NCBI GenBank assembly: GCA_910890315.1
Contig: CAJVGD010000013.1
Coordinates: 558,001 to 622,000 of the forward strand
Direction of reading: 5' to 3'
Origin: Serendipita indica DSM 11827
Lineage: Eukaryota > Basidiomycota > Agaricomycetes > Sebacinales > Serendipitaceae
DNA: 64,000 nucleotides
Shown: one piece after another, positions 34,447 to 45,424 of the stretch
Position numbering within the stretch: position 1 is the stretch's first letter
Layout: every line of letters starts with the position of its first letter
Notes under the pieces: generated by a model
Told to the model about the DNA's origin: nothing
Databases searched by the model: none
What the model saw: the letters and a program-made list of their open reading frames with translations, nothing else
Program-made: the position numbers and the translations under genes

Positions 34447-34977
34447 ATGTCGTCTTTGCAAGATCCAATGTTTCTCTTATCCGGTGAACCCTTTGGTAAG
34501 TCTCTCATTTTGTTGGTGTCTCTTCACATACTTACTTGCCGATAGGACTCATCACTCCCGCTGGTACGTTTCCGTTTACTCTTACCGTCACCGCGCCAGA
34601 ACCCACCAGTTGTCTTCATTTCAAATGTCTTCGCAGAATCAAACCCTCTAACGCCACACATCTTTCCAGGGCCGGCATTGAGCGTCAATCACACCTCGCC
34701 TATTCGGACACTTACTGAGGTCCCTGACAACGGTTTCATCACCAATTGCTTCCAGCATCTCCACCGGCAGGAAGCAGAGTTGATGAGGACTACACTCTAT
34801 GCGATCCTGGACGCATGGTGGTGGCGCATAAACGAATATTCGCTTGCGCCTGTAGGGGCACTGGACGTCTTCGTCTCTGCAGCCATTGGCCCAATGTACA
34901 CCTGCAAGTTTTGCACTGGTGGGTTCGATGACCCCGACAACGCAATATCCTGTGTTCGTGGGCATATTAATGTCTAA
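34447..34977 (+). CDS. A5: small C2CH-signature protein, three exons
   Basis: Exons 34,447-34,495, 34,546-34,563 (18 nt) and 34,670-34,977 encode 124 residues. MSSLQDPMFLLSGEPF, micro-exon LITPAG, then PALSVNHTSPIRTLTE. Core: NGFITNCFQHLHRQEAELMR, YAILDAWWWRINEYSLAP, ALDVFVSAAIGPMYTCKFC and ends NAISCVRGHINV. Closest relative is A4. It is the last copy in the array with the three-exon structure; all later copies are uninterrupted. Ligands Cys-x2-Cys-x12-Cys-x3-His intact. Confidence 0.84.
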
Positions 34978-36559
34978 TCCGTGACTTGTAAGTTGGATTC
35001 AGCGTCGCGGTAAACGAGCTAACGCCAATCCCCAGACGGTCACCTAGCGCTTTCATTGTATGGTCAAAACTGCCATCTTCACACACGATATCTGGCACGC
35101 ATACACCATGTAATCAGCCAAAGTCCCTCTGCTCTGTTTGTTTCTCTATGCTCACATCGTCCCCGCATGCCATTCCAAAAGTTTTTTTCCCCCTTCGTTG
35201 ATACCTCCACCGGGATCAGCCGTTATTTCTATTCGTATGTAGAACTAATCGGTTCTCCGACTATGCCCTTCACTTCTGTCGCTCATGGCTGAATCCGCTT
35301 GTTGATCACTATCCTCTTGCTGTTCCTATAATGTAGCTACTCCTACAACCAAATATACACGCACTGTTTCTGATCCTTCTGACTGTTTCATGGCACCCAA
35401 CGGCCTGGTTCATCGGAGGACATAGGTGCTACGCTTCAATCGCTATGATTCATTTCGGAGAGAAGAGGCTATGACATATTGCGATTGTATTGATCGGAAT
35501 GGTACGCCGGGCGTCCCTTCAATCGATCGGCCACAAGGCGAACATGTGGTCATGTGGGCTCGAGACCAAAGGCTATGTAATATTTCAAAGCGATCTAAGA
35601 TACTGTATAGGTATCTTACGGCCACTGGTGGAGCCTTGCGGAGCCTGCCTCCTCTCATTTTGATTCTAATTGGTAGGTGAGGGAAGTTTGGTGCCTTGTG
35701 CCTTTTTCGAAGGACATTTCGACGCGTAGCTGGCTGATAGACACCAAAAGAGTGAAGGGCAGCGATAAAGCGACCGCAGAGTACTCAATGGAAGCGTGGA
35801 ATTACCGCACCGTCCTCTTTGGTTTCGTATTCAGATAGTGAAGTTTTGCAACTTTCGGTGGGTCCTCGAGCTACGACGGCACCCACCCCCGGGTGAGAGG
35901 TGGTTCTTGACTTGGAGCTGGCCATGACTTTTGAACGCTGGGTGTCCGTCACGGAAGACGTCTGTGTGAAAAACTTGGGCAAGTCAAACCATTCTATCGA
36001 GGCCTCTTACTTATTTGCAAATCTCTAGTCATGTTACGTGACGATTAAGGGGTCCGGCCTTTCGTACCGCCGTCTCCTGGTCGTTTCGCCACGTAGCTGA
36101 TATTCAAACACAAAGAATTGCGTATCGGAGGGGAATGGCTCTAAGATAGGCAGATGACGGCACTCGGTCGTGTATTTCCGGTCAAACTGTTGGAGTGACC
36201 AGCATTCGCCACGACGCAGATGCCAGCACTTGCGCCCTATTTTCCCTATCGACAAAATCGGTGGCCGGTGCGGTGTTTTCGCATGATTCAACATCAGCGC
36301 CGCCATGCTGTAGGCGCTGCTCTACCTGAAGCGACGCCATTTCAGCTGGATACCTTGTACTGGCTCAGATTCCGGGATTGAGCTATTCGACCATCGGCTT
36401 ATGAGCCAGCAGGGCTGCCATCGTCAACACAGCTGTATTTCGCCATGACTTGGTTGTGACAGTCGCACGGAGGGTTTAAGAAGAGGTATGTAGATCCTAT
36501 TATTATTATCATTACCTGCACTCCTCGGAGGTTATCTCACCTCTACCCCCCCGATACCC
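34978..36559. other. A5-A6 intergenic region
   Basis: 1.6 kb with no recognised gene. It marks the change from three-exon to intronless copies. A weak TATA-like gtttaag lies near 36,473. Confidence 0.4.
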
Positions 36560-37099
36560 ATGGACGAAACTCACGATTTTGCGATAGCGAATGCACAAAA
36601 TATCATAGATAGAGGCGAAGCCAATGCACCAGTACCTCCAACATACCCACGGCGACCCCATCATGGCGGCATCAACGATGTTTGGATCCGTGCGCAGTTC
36701 AGAGGCCATGACGACGCCGACCGGCTGCGCGGAATACTCGAATCCACCCTCCGCTCGCAATGGTGGGATCTGCATCTTCCTACGCCAGGCAATGACCTCG
36801 ATGCATTCGTCAACGACGGCAAATGCCTATTCTGTGACACATACTGGATATGGTCAAGACTGGCTTTCCCCTTTTGTGTCCACAAGCATCTCGATTATCA
36901 CCCTCCTATGCTCTCATCCCGTACCCGTGGCATTTTGGTTCTCTCCTCAGCCATTCTTGTCGTGGTACGCTGCACGCTGCTCGCGCTCGCATATGTTCGT
37001 TACTCATCCTTTACAAGGGCATATTTGCACGCACGTACAGGCGTCGTTGACGGGTCTTCCATCATTCACCGTGATGGCATCTTCGACGAGCTGTTCTAG
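36560..37099 (+). CDS. A6: intronless C2CH-signature protein with a hydrophobic C-terminal extension
   Basis: One exon, 179 residues. Start MDETHDFAIANAQ. Core: GGINDVWIRAQFRGHDDADR, LRGILESTLRSQWWDLH, DLDAFVNDGKCLFCDT and FPFCVHKHLDYH, giving Cys-x2-Cys-x13-Cys-x3-His. Sister genes stop within a few residues of the histidine. Here the frame continues for about 66 residues and includes a strongly hydrophobic stretch at roughly residues 124-146 flanked by Arg, which would be a membrane anchor if translated. This may be a lost stop codon or a genuine new domain. Homology to A1-A5 rests on the aligned 'W..xQF.....A.RLR..L...WW...CxFC...C...H' frame. Confidence 0.75.
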   Translation: MDETHDFAIANAQNIIDRGEANAPVPPTYPRRPHHGGINDVWIRAQFRGHDDADRLRGILESTLRSQWWDLHLPTPGNDLDAFVNDGKCLFCDTYWIWSRLAFPFCVHKHLDYHPPMLSSRTRGILVLSSAILVVVRCTLLALAYVRYSSFTRAYLHARTGVVDGSSIIHRDGIFDELF

Positions 37100-39190
37100 G
37101 CAATCGTTGTCACACTTGACCGACGGGATCGCTGCAATTCATTGCCTTATCGAGTCAATAAAACAACATCAGAGGCTCCGATGCCTTACAGCCAGACACG
37201 GGTGACACTTGAGTTGCAAGTGCGCGACAACGCACCTTCAAAGCGAGCCCATCCTTGTTCATTGTAGCCTTTACTTGATCACGCATGCAGATGATATGTA
37301 TTTTAGAGGTAATTTCACGGGCAAAACTGTATCTGTAGAAGCCTGGGATCGTTTGCATTAGACGGATTCGAGTGTCGTTTTTGGAATTCAATTGATTCCA
37401 TTATTCGCGGCTGGCCTCTGAAAGTTCGCCAGCTCAAACTTGAACTTGAACCAACTGAGCAAAACTAGATCTGGAGCGAGCTGGTTCGCGGATATATTAC
37501 GTGAAAAATAGTCCTACCTGTTTGGAAACAATGACCGACATTTCTGCAGGCGATTGATAGGCGAACCAGCTTGCGGGTTCGTCAACGTCACGATGTCAGA
37601 GGCACTTTGCTTTATTTGGTATGTCCCTTTGTTACTTATTGAATCGCGTGGTCGTGGAATCAACCAGCAACCAGCATTACCGTCTTCATCGCTGTTAACT
37701 GCAGCTCGACAGCGCGGTGAGGCGCGAACCTCCTCCGGATATTCGTCGAAACCAGATTTCTGATCATTTCTACAGAGCGTTTGCGCTCTCATTGGTCTCT
37801 CGGGTGCGGGTACATGAGCCATTCTCCGCGGGAGGGCACCGCGTTTGCTGGTTAAGATGGCCTTCCTCGCCGTCCAATTTGGAGGAGTCCACCCGGGACC
37901 AAGTGCCTCGCTGGTTACAACGTGCGCCCTCATTGAACTGTCCACTGCCCGTCGGTCTCCATTGCAATCCTGACACTTGGGCCGTGCGCAAATATAAGTC
38001 CTCGAGCGGTCCGAAAGTCTTCGGACTCTCCCTTCAACATCCCTCGTCCCCACTGCTGCAAGTACCGCGCCATGCCTCGCCCCGCCGGAGGTAAAACTTC
38101 GCCCGCGATAGCTTTCCCTGTCTGGTTCGCTACTTGCCGCGCACTCGACTCGGTCTTGTTCAGTAAACCAGGACGGTGACAGACCAACTATCCCTGGCAC
38201 CTTTGATCTGTCAATTGGCGTCGCTTTTCTCACAGCCAGCCTCTTGACGCGGCAGCGTCGCGATGGTTCAATCCTGAGACTTATTATGTGCGTATCCCGG
38301 CTTTCATTCGGACAGTTCCACATCCTCATATTCCTTACCAGGTCGCGGATCAAGCAAGCCTGTCCGACAAGCTCCAGAAAATGTCTGCAAAGATATCGTC
38401 GATGATCCTACGGCAACAGGTTGAGAGGCGGTCTAGCATGCAGTCCCAATGTGCTACTACTCAACTCATCCCCTTTACCCTCCCAACCCTCCGCGTTGCT
38501 TAACTTGGCGCGCCCGAGGATCAAGTATGGCCGTCTCGTTTCTCAGTATCATCACTGGTGCATCCTAAAGATGGGGACTCTTAGTCGCGGTCATTGTATG
38601 GACCTTTCACTGCACAACGGCGACGGCAGCAACCAACCATCCATCCAGGCCCAAGAACCCCTGCCGGGTTATGCGAGGCAACCAGACTCAGACCTACATC
38701 TCCCGAATTGCAAATCAAAGCGGATGTTCATCGTGTGTCTTGCTAGTTGGCTTCCACCAAAGTCGACTAGCACGTGGGCGCCCGCCTCCTGCCCCTCGAA
38801 ATCCGTCTCTATCTTTCTTTCATCACCCTCCATGGCAGCTTAGGGAAAATAAAATAGGAGGATGAAGAGACCCTCCGTACCGACGCTTGCCCAGTGCCGC
38901 TTCACACCCTTGTGCGCACCAAAGGATCCCTTCAAACACAATTCTGGGTTAAAGGAAGCATGGAACCGACTTCAGAGGCGGTCAGGGATATAGATGTCAA
39001 CCTGCCGCTAGTTGGCTTGCGGAAGTCAGGGTTGATGCAAGATGCTAGTTGAGTTTCCAATGCATATAAAAGAGCGAAATTGCGCTTGAACTTTGGACAC
39101 ATCTCTCCTCCCGTCGCTACCTACCAAACCCTCGGAATTCGGCGAGTCCTTGTCACCCCAACACTGCTGCTAGCTAACAGACAGACAGTC
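37100..39190. other. A6-A7 intergenic region
   Basis: 2.1 kb. A 279-codon open frame on the minus strand (37,514-38,353) is the longest unassigned frame in the array but is Arg/Ser rich without recognisable motifs, and I do not call it. The A7 TATA box is at 39,065. Confidence 0.4.
39065..39072 (+). promoter_or_regulatory. TATA box of A7
   Basis: tataaaag, 126 bp before the A7 start codon. Confidence 0.6.
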
Positions 39191-39559
39191 ATGTACCAAG
39201 AAGATGACCAGTTCTCCACGAGCTCAAAGCATGTCCAAGCCTTCCGTGACGCGCATCCCTATCGACCGCAGGCGGGCCTACACCCCCAACACAACGCAGG
39301 CGGGATGCCAGACATGGACTGGATCATTGCACAGTTCCATGATCTACCTGGAGATGAGGCTAATCGCCTTCGTACCCATCTAAGAGTCGTCCTGACGAGC
39401 GACTGGTGGAATAATCCAGCCGCGAACCCGATAAATGACGGCATCATCTCCGACCTCCTGCGGTTCTTCATCAATGGACGCTGCACCTTTTGCAACACCG
39501 AGAGGACTCAATCCACTGGTCTCTCCTGCATCAAAGACCACCTAGACTATCCAAACTAG
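39191..39559 (+). CDS. A7: intronless C2CH-signature protein
   Basis: One exon, 122 residues, start MYQEDDQFSTSSKHVQ. The frame is open upstream, but the TATA box position and the sister genes favour this Met. Core: GGMPDMDWIIAQFHDLPGDE, NRLRTHLRVVLTSDWWNN, LLRFFINGRCTFC and TGLSCIKDHLDYPN. Ligands Cys-x2-Cys-x11-Cys-x3-His. It shares with A6, A8 and A9 a 'W(I/V)xxQF' motif that replaces 'FI..CF.H' of A1-A5, so A6-A9 form a subgroup. Confidence 0.8.
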   Translation: MYQEDDQFSTSSKHVQAFRDAHPYRPQAGLHPQHNAGGMPDMDWIIAQFHDLPGDEANRLRTHLRVVLTSDWWNNPAANPINDGIISDLLRFFINGRCTFCNTERTQSTGLSCIKDHLDYPN

Positions 39560-41671
39560 CCGCATAGTGCGCCGAAGGCTCTCTGCTAGGTCAAGTTCAA
39601 TAACGGTCTTGGTACGTGATCTGCCGCTGCCGCTGACCTATGCTGACCTCCTCTAGGAAACCTTATGCTATACCGATACCCACCCATTCGGATAATACCT
39701 CATCTGCATCTGGACTGAACGCTCCACTTTCCACCGTACGCATAGCGCCTATCATTATAGCTCCATAATGGTTGATTATAATGGCGCTATTCGCTACCAG
39801 AACCCCCTTCTTCATAATTTGAACTCGAGAACTTCGTCTTGTCTTCGTTGCATGGGCTGGAAAGGACCCTCAATGACTCGATCGGCACGTTTTCCATCTG
39901 TATATATTGTCGGTTTGGGTATATACTCTAGCAATAACTCTCGATAAAATTAGCCTTCCTCTGCACTGTGATATCTATGAGAACAAACGGCGGAATACAA
40001 CTTGGACCTCTCCGCTGCTTTGAAGAGCGTTGGCTCGCAGATTTGGCACCCAATATGGATTTGCAATTCGAGTGAACACAACGTGGGCGAGGAACTACTG
40101 GGGAGTAAATACACATTACGAATTTGCTCATCGATACACTCTCATATTAAAGAGTAAGAGGTGTAAACTTTGGACTCGACTTGTAAGAAAAATCATCGTT
40201 GTACTATGGAGTCGATTCTTCCAGTGTAAGGGACTCTTGGCCCCCTTTGACCTTCATATGTGCGGGCCTCGCAGTCGGTCTGTCCCTCTAGGAGGCCACT
40301 TACTAGTTGGGACCTGATCGTGACTATCTATCTCAGATATTGCTCGAGATGGACAGCTTCTGCTGGTGAGAATGGACGACCTACAATGCAACAACCGGAC
40401 TGACGCTTGCTTCGCCGCAACGTCGGAGACTGGGTACTGTGCGGAGAGATATAAGTCACCCGACAATTCCTGTCGTAACATAGAGGATTCCTGCCGCTCA
40501 TACCGCCGCTCATCCAGCTTCCTTCTCTCCCGAACCCTGGCCTTTGACCAGTTCGTATCTTTCAGTGGTCATAGTACACTTGACTGAAGCTCATCTATAG
40601 GTAGACTAGGCTCATAAAAGCAGAACCGTTGCATTCGACCCAAAATTGCTCGTCATCCCTCCTGCCTCAGCGTTCTTCACCGGTGGCATCTCAATATTGG
40701 AAACGTCGGGTTCGGGAACGTTCAGTGAATTTGCTCCATTCCCCCGGCGGATGGTCGATTTTCTTGGACCATCCCAACCATCAAAAGGAGACTGTCTCGG
40801 ACGCGTTTAACGCGCAGGAAGAGAATGTCTTCAACCCGTGCAGATTCCCTGATCCCTCAGAGGGTTAACAAGAATGCGGACTCACTGGCCTTGCATTTTT
40901 GGGATTCCTTGGCGTCTCCGACGCTAGGGTTCCCTCGCTTCACCGAAGGAAGGTAGCTCGCCTCCATATCCCTCTCTCTTTCGAGAGAGAATTGCTGCTG
41001 GCACTTCTACGGTCCATCGCACCTGGTCAGTGTCTAGCACAAGCGTCGCGGCAGGGACCAGAGGTCTATTGTAGGCGCTTGCGGGAACAAAGTAACCCGA
41101 CTCTTCTGCTAGTTTGTTCAGTCCAATTTCTTCAACCATCGTAGGTCCTGACTATCCGCCACGTCCACCAACTGGCATAGGCCGCGCAAAAGGACGGTTT
41201 CGACCATCTTAAAGGCAAATTGAAATACGACAGGATGCAGGATCTACCATTTACCTCTACTATAGGTTTGATTCCGGTTGCAAAACCAGCCTTGCAGTAG
41301 TGGACTTTACCCGTAATCGTTGGTCGGGTTCACCCTGCCACCGAACCGACCCAACGCGGTGCTAAAGTAGCTGGGTCTGAGGCGTGATGCGCGATACCAA
41401 AACCCCCAAGCCGGTGCTCACATACTCAAGGATTGCATCCCACGGCGGGTATTCGAAATCCGGGCGAGGGCTATCAGAAATTGACTAGCTGGCTGTAGAT
41501 CCTTGCGGAATTCCTACGTCTGCAACACTAGTTCACTCCAAGATATAAAGATGGACGCACCTAGGAGTCTTGGAGCCCAATTCCCTTAACCTAGGAGAAC
41601 CGTCCCAAGCTTCAAGGGCCATATATACCGTCTCGCGACCACCTACCCCTGGGTAATTTACGCACCAAATC
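39560..41671. other. A7-A8 intergenic region
   Basis: 2.1 kb without a recognised gene. Short frames around 40,030-41,140 on both strands carry no family motif. The A8 TATA box is at 41,544. Confidence 0.4.
41544..41550 (+). promoter_or_regulatory. TATA box of A8
   Basis: tataaag, 128 bp before the A8 start codon, close to the A7 distance of 126 bp. Confidence 0.6.
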
Positions 41672-42043
41672 ATGGCCCATCATGGCGACAGCTACGACTT
41701 CCAGATATCGACTAATGCTCAACTCCTCCGAGGTTTCCGTGTTGCGGTATCTGCCCCTCCGCCACCAGTCACGGTGCACCCTCAACGTATCGCGACTGGC
41801 TTTGCGGACATGGAATGGGTGAACACACAGTTTTGGCACTTACCAGAGGAAGATGGTGCTCGCTTCCGCCTACTCCTTACAGCCATCTTGATCACGCACT
41901 GGTGGAATCAAAGGATGAACCATCCAGATGCATCGACTCTGCTCCATCAGTTTATCCTCGGCCATCGTTGCGCTTTCTGCAACGCCCCAGTGACCACGCT
42001 ACAAGCCGGGATAATTTGTGTTCGCAACCATATAAACTACTAG
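41672..42043 (+). CDS. A8: intronless C2CH-signature protein
   Basis: One exon, 123 residues, start MAHHGDSYDFQISTNAQL. Core: TGFADMEWVNTQFWHLPEED, ARFRLLLTAILITHWWNQR, LLHQFILGHRCAFC and AGIICVRNHINY. Ligands Cys-x2-Cys-x12-Cys-x3-His. Closest to A7 by layout, but the N-terminal 40 residues are unrelated in detail, so that part seems free to change. Confidence 0.82.
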   Translation: MAHHGDSYDFQISTNAQLLRGFRVAVSAPPPPVTVHPQRIATGFADMEWVNTQFWHLPEEDGARFRLLLTAILITHWWNQRMNHPDASTLLHQFILGHRCAFCNAPVTTLQAGIICVRNHINY

Positions 42044-43423
42044 CTTTGGCTACACAAGTGCGTTCTTAACGTCGATCAAGTACGTAGTACATGGCCCGCG
42101 ATTGCTCTTGTTGACACTAGTTAGCGATGTCGTGTCTCATCCTCCTCAGGAATGGACCTCTCCCTCCTCAATACCGTTACATTTATATACCATAGCATCC
42201 GTGTAGCATATCTCCGCTGTATCGTAATCCGGCTGCGCCTCAGCGAGCTTGATGTCACTGAATTATGTATCTTCTTCTCTACAAGTAATCCGAGCCTGCA
42301 GATCCCAAGAAGCCAATCTTGACTAGGTTCGGGTTTCTTAAGGTTTCTTGCTCCTAGCCCGCATGGAGTGAGACCTCCTCGCTGGGATGAGCGTCAGGGC
42401 GTGTTAGAGGGCAGGCAGGCTTTGCACGGAATGGGGTGTGGTGGACTTATCGTACGATATAACTGGTTCCGAGAACGGAGCACAGGCTTGCTCCAAATGG
42501 TGAAAGCGACATATTTTATGTTCTGCAGTTTAACTTCGTCCGGGGCCACTGCGCTGGCTCGCGTTCAGAATAACTGGATTTCTATAATTCTGAATATGTT
42601 TTGCAAATTCCCAGACGATCGCTGCTTCAGCAATTGCCAGCTGAGCGGTCGGCCTGACAATATCCGGTGACCATCTCTTTTTTTGCTGGTTTATTTTTTC
42701 CAGTTTCCAGTTTCTTTACACCTCTTAGAATTTCTAGCCTACACCTGTCTAGGGTCGTCGATGTGGCGGGAGCTCATCTTTGGACCTCACTCCTTTGTTG
42801 GTTGGCGTAATTGGTCCGTGCAAAGCGAGCCCATGGGCAGCCAGAAACATACCTCTCGACGAGAACCCGCAATGGTTCAGACGACTCAGCCTGGTTTCGC
42901 CGGAAAATCAGACGCGTCAAATTTCAACAAGGTAGGCGGATGAGTAGGTCCAAGTGGAGGCGGGAAGCTCCTTCTTACAACGGAATTGACGACTTTGCGG
43001 TGGTCCTTTAGCCGGAATTCGATGCCTGACCGACGCAGATAGTAGACCCGCGGCGCACCTTCCTGTAAAGATTATATCTGTAAATGCTTGGAAAAAGCTG
43101 GCTAAATCTCTTAAACTACCAGGATTAATCTAGTTTGCAGGGCGACCAGATACGCGCAAGACTTATGATTCTGGGGCTTTTTCTTCGACCACGCGGCGTC
43201 ATCTCCGAGCGGATGATGAACGCATCTTTTGTGGGTTCGGACTTGCTCTGCTCCCAGCATTGCAGGTTGTTGGTCGACCTGCGCATGAAGGAAGATGCAA
43301 AAGTCGATGGTTTACTTTCAAGAGTTGGTCGGAGACTGCAGAAATGCGCAGTAGCAGGGGGTATAAAGCTCCAATCCTGGAGAATCATCACTCGTCTCTC
43401 CAGCTATCCCCTCAGATCGAAAA
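42044..43423. other. A8-A9 intergenic region
   Basis: 1.4 kb without a recognised gene. The A9 TATA box lies at 43,362. Confidence 0.4.
43362..43368 (+). promoter_or_regulatory. TATA box of A9
   Basis: tataaag only 62 bp before the A9 start, so the 5' leader would be very short. Confidence 0.5.
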
Positions 43424-43747
43424 ATGGACGCCTTCCCGCAATACGCTTTCTCCCTTATGACACAGGCCGCTCCTCTATCTGTATCAGCAGGACCTGTTCG
43501 GCCAAATGTCGGCGGTGTCAATAATGCCTGGATTGCAGCCCAGTTTTGGGGTCACCCAGACGCTGAACGGCTCCGGAGCATCCTTCGATCATTTCTCGAC
43601 ACTGATTCTTGGCAAGAAAATACGCCGGCCCGTGACAAATGCCTCGACATGTTTGTCAAGAACAGGACATGCCAGTTTTGTCTCGGGCAGAATGGCACGC
43701 CAGCGGCACAGTGTGTCCGGCAACACTTGTGCTATAATCCTAGATAG
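43424..43747 (+). CDS. A9: intronless C2CH-signature protein, shortest copy
   Basis: One exon, 107 residues, start MDAFPQYAFSLMTQA. Core: GGVNNAWIAAQFWGHPDAER, LRSILRSFLDTDSWQENTP, CLDMFVKNRTCQFC and AAQCVRQHLCYNPR. Ligands Cys-x2-Cys-x10-Cys-x3-His. The WW pair is reduced to SW, as in the B proteins. The phrase GGxNxxWIxAQFxGHxDAxRLR is almost the same as in A6, so A6 and A9 are close relatives although not neighbours. Confidence 0.8.
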   Translation: MDAFPQYAFSLMTQAAPLSVSAGPVRPNVGGVNNAWIAAQFWGHPDAERLRSILRSFLDTDSWQENTPARDKCLDMFVKNRTCQFCLGQNGTPAAQCVRQHLCYNPR

Positions 43748-45424
43748 AACATGAGCGCAGTTTCAGTACGTTCCTTTATCGTCACACGTCCATTGGCTTA
43801 CAATCTCCCTTCCGATCCCAGATCATGCCTTATCGTTATCACTCAAACTTATGAGGTTTAAATGGACTTATATGTGCACGTTTATGCACTCTCATATTCT
43901 ACCGGACCTCAGTCCCAGGTAATCGCTTCTCGTCGTCTTCCACTGCTGCATCCTATCACTATTCACCCTCCGTCTTCCACTCTCATCACTTTTCCTGTTC
44001 TCTATAGTACTATCGTCTCTTCTATTTAATCGCATATGAGCATCGTCCAATTTGTATCACCGACCTTGAGAGGCGCACCAAGAGAGTGGCTCGGATGGCT
44101 GCCGGAGCCGTGTCTGTATGAGGCTGCAAACTGCCCGTGGGTGTATGCAAGGCGCATGGCGCGTTCTAGCTTGAAGGAGAATGCACCAGCCGACGTCCAG
44201 GAGCGTCACTCTCTCTGAAGGATGGTAGAGATTCGCGTCGGATGCCATCTCGGCAGCTGTCTGGCAAGGAACGCTCAAGCTTTATAAAAGGCGTGTATCC
44301 GACAATCGCTCACTCGCCATGCATCTCCTCTTCGCCACGAGCTGAGAGCCTACTACTCACTTGGGGTCAAAGTACCATGCCACGTATTCCAAGAAAGATT
44401 ACTACTAGGTTTCTCAAAGACGCAAGGACCAGAGGGGTTGAATGGCCGGCATGCTTGACTCTCATAGAAACACAACCCTGGCCCAAAGTGAGGCCTCCAC
44501 GGCTGTCAGTCATCCCAAACGGGGGTTATGAAACCGCGGATTAACTCTTCTTAACTAGCAGAGAATGTCGTGCGTGTTATTCTGACCCGGCGCCCAAGCG
44601 CCTTCTCTGTGTAGAGTCTGCCCGGTACCACCTGTCCTCCGTGAGCTCACAGACGCATTTACTCAACGGCCATCAGCACTTTGAGACATCTAATTATCGG
44701 CCGCGATTGCCTGGCTCCAGTCAGTATGCGCAGAAGCCGCTCCAAGGGTCATTTGCGTCGTATGCAATCTGCCTCCTCCCCCTTTTTACCTCGTACATCA
44801 TTTTTGCAAGAATACCTGCCAAAATGGATGCCATCCTTCTCTGAATTCAAAAAATCACGTTCCATGTGCGACTCGACTCCTTGCCAACAGTCTTGCGTCC
44901 AAAGAGCCGTACATCGGCGCCGAATCGACTGAAAACCGGGCAATAACCAGTCCCCAATTCGTAATATGACATCATAGATTGGTCAACAATACGCATGGTA
45001 GTAGCAACCGTGATTATTTAGAAAGCGCTTGATCGGCATGCGGAGGCTGACTGACACTCTCTTCAGTTTCATCCTCTGTAAATCAAGGTCTCAGCTTTGA
45101 TAACAGAGTGTCCTGCAGTGAACCAAACGGGGTCCCTGCCAAAATGGCCGGCAGTCGCTGAACCCTCCCAGGCTCGCTTTCGCGGGTCGCCTTCTTCGCT
45201 GTGCAGCACATGGCGGCTCATTCATGCTCATCATGATTGATACTCATGTCATACATCTGACATACCACTCGAGTTACAGCTATTCCATCAACTCGCAACG
45301 AATAGATGAGGCCGTTCGCCCGAGCTCGTCCGCTTTGTCGAAATCACATATAATGCCCTTCACAATCTTTCCAACTCTCATCACTCTCACCTAAAACTAG
45401 GTTTTCCCCCTTCCTCCCTTTAGG
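43748..45424. other. A9-A10 intergenic region
   Basis: 1.7 kb without a recognised gene. tataatg near 45,349 could serve A10. Confidence 0.4.

Noticed and set aside
37514-38353. 279-codon open frame on the minus strand
   Set aside because: Longest unassigned frame, but Arg/Ser/Pro rich with no motif, no promoter and no counterpart at the other array copies; likely chance in GC-rich DNA.
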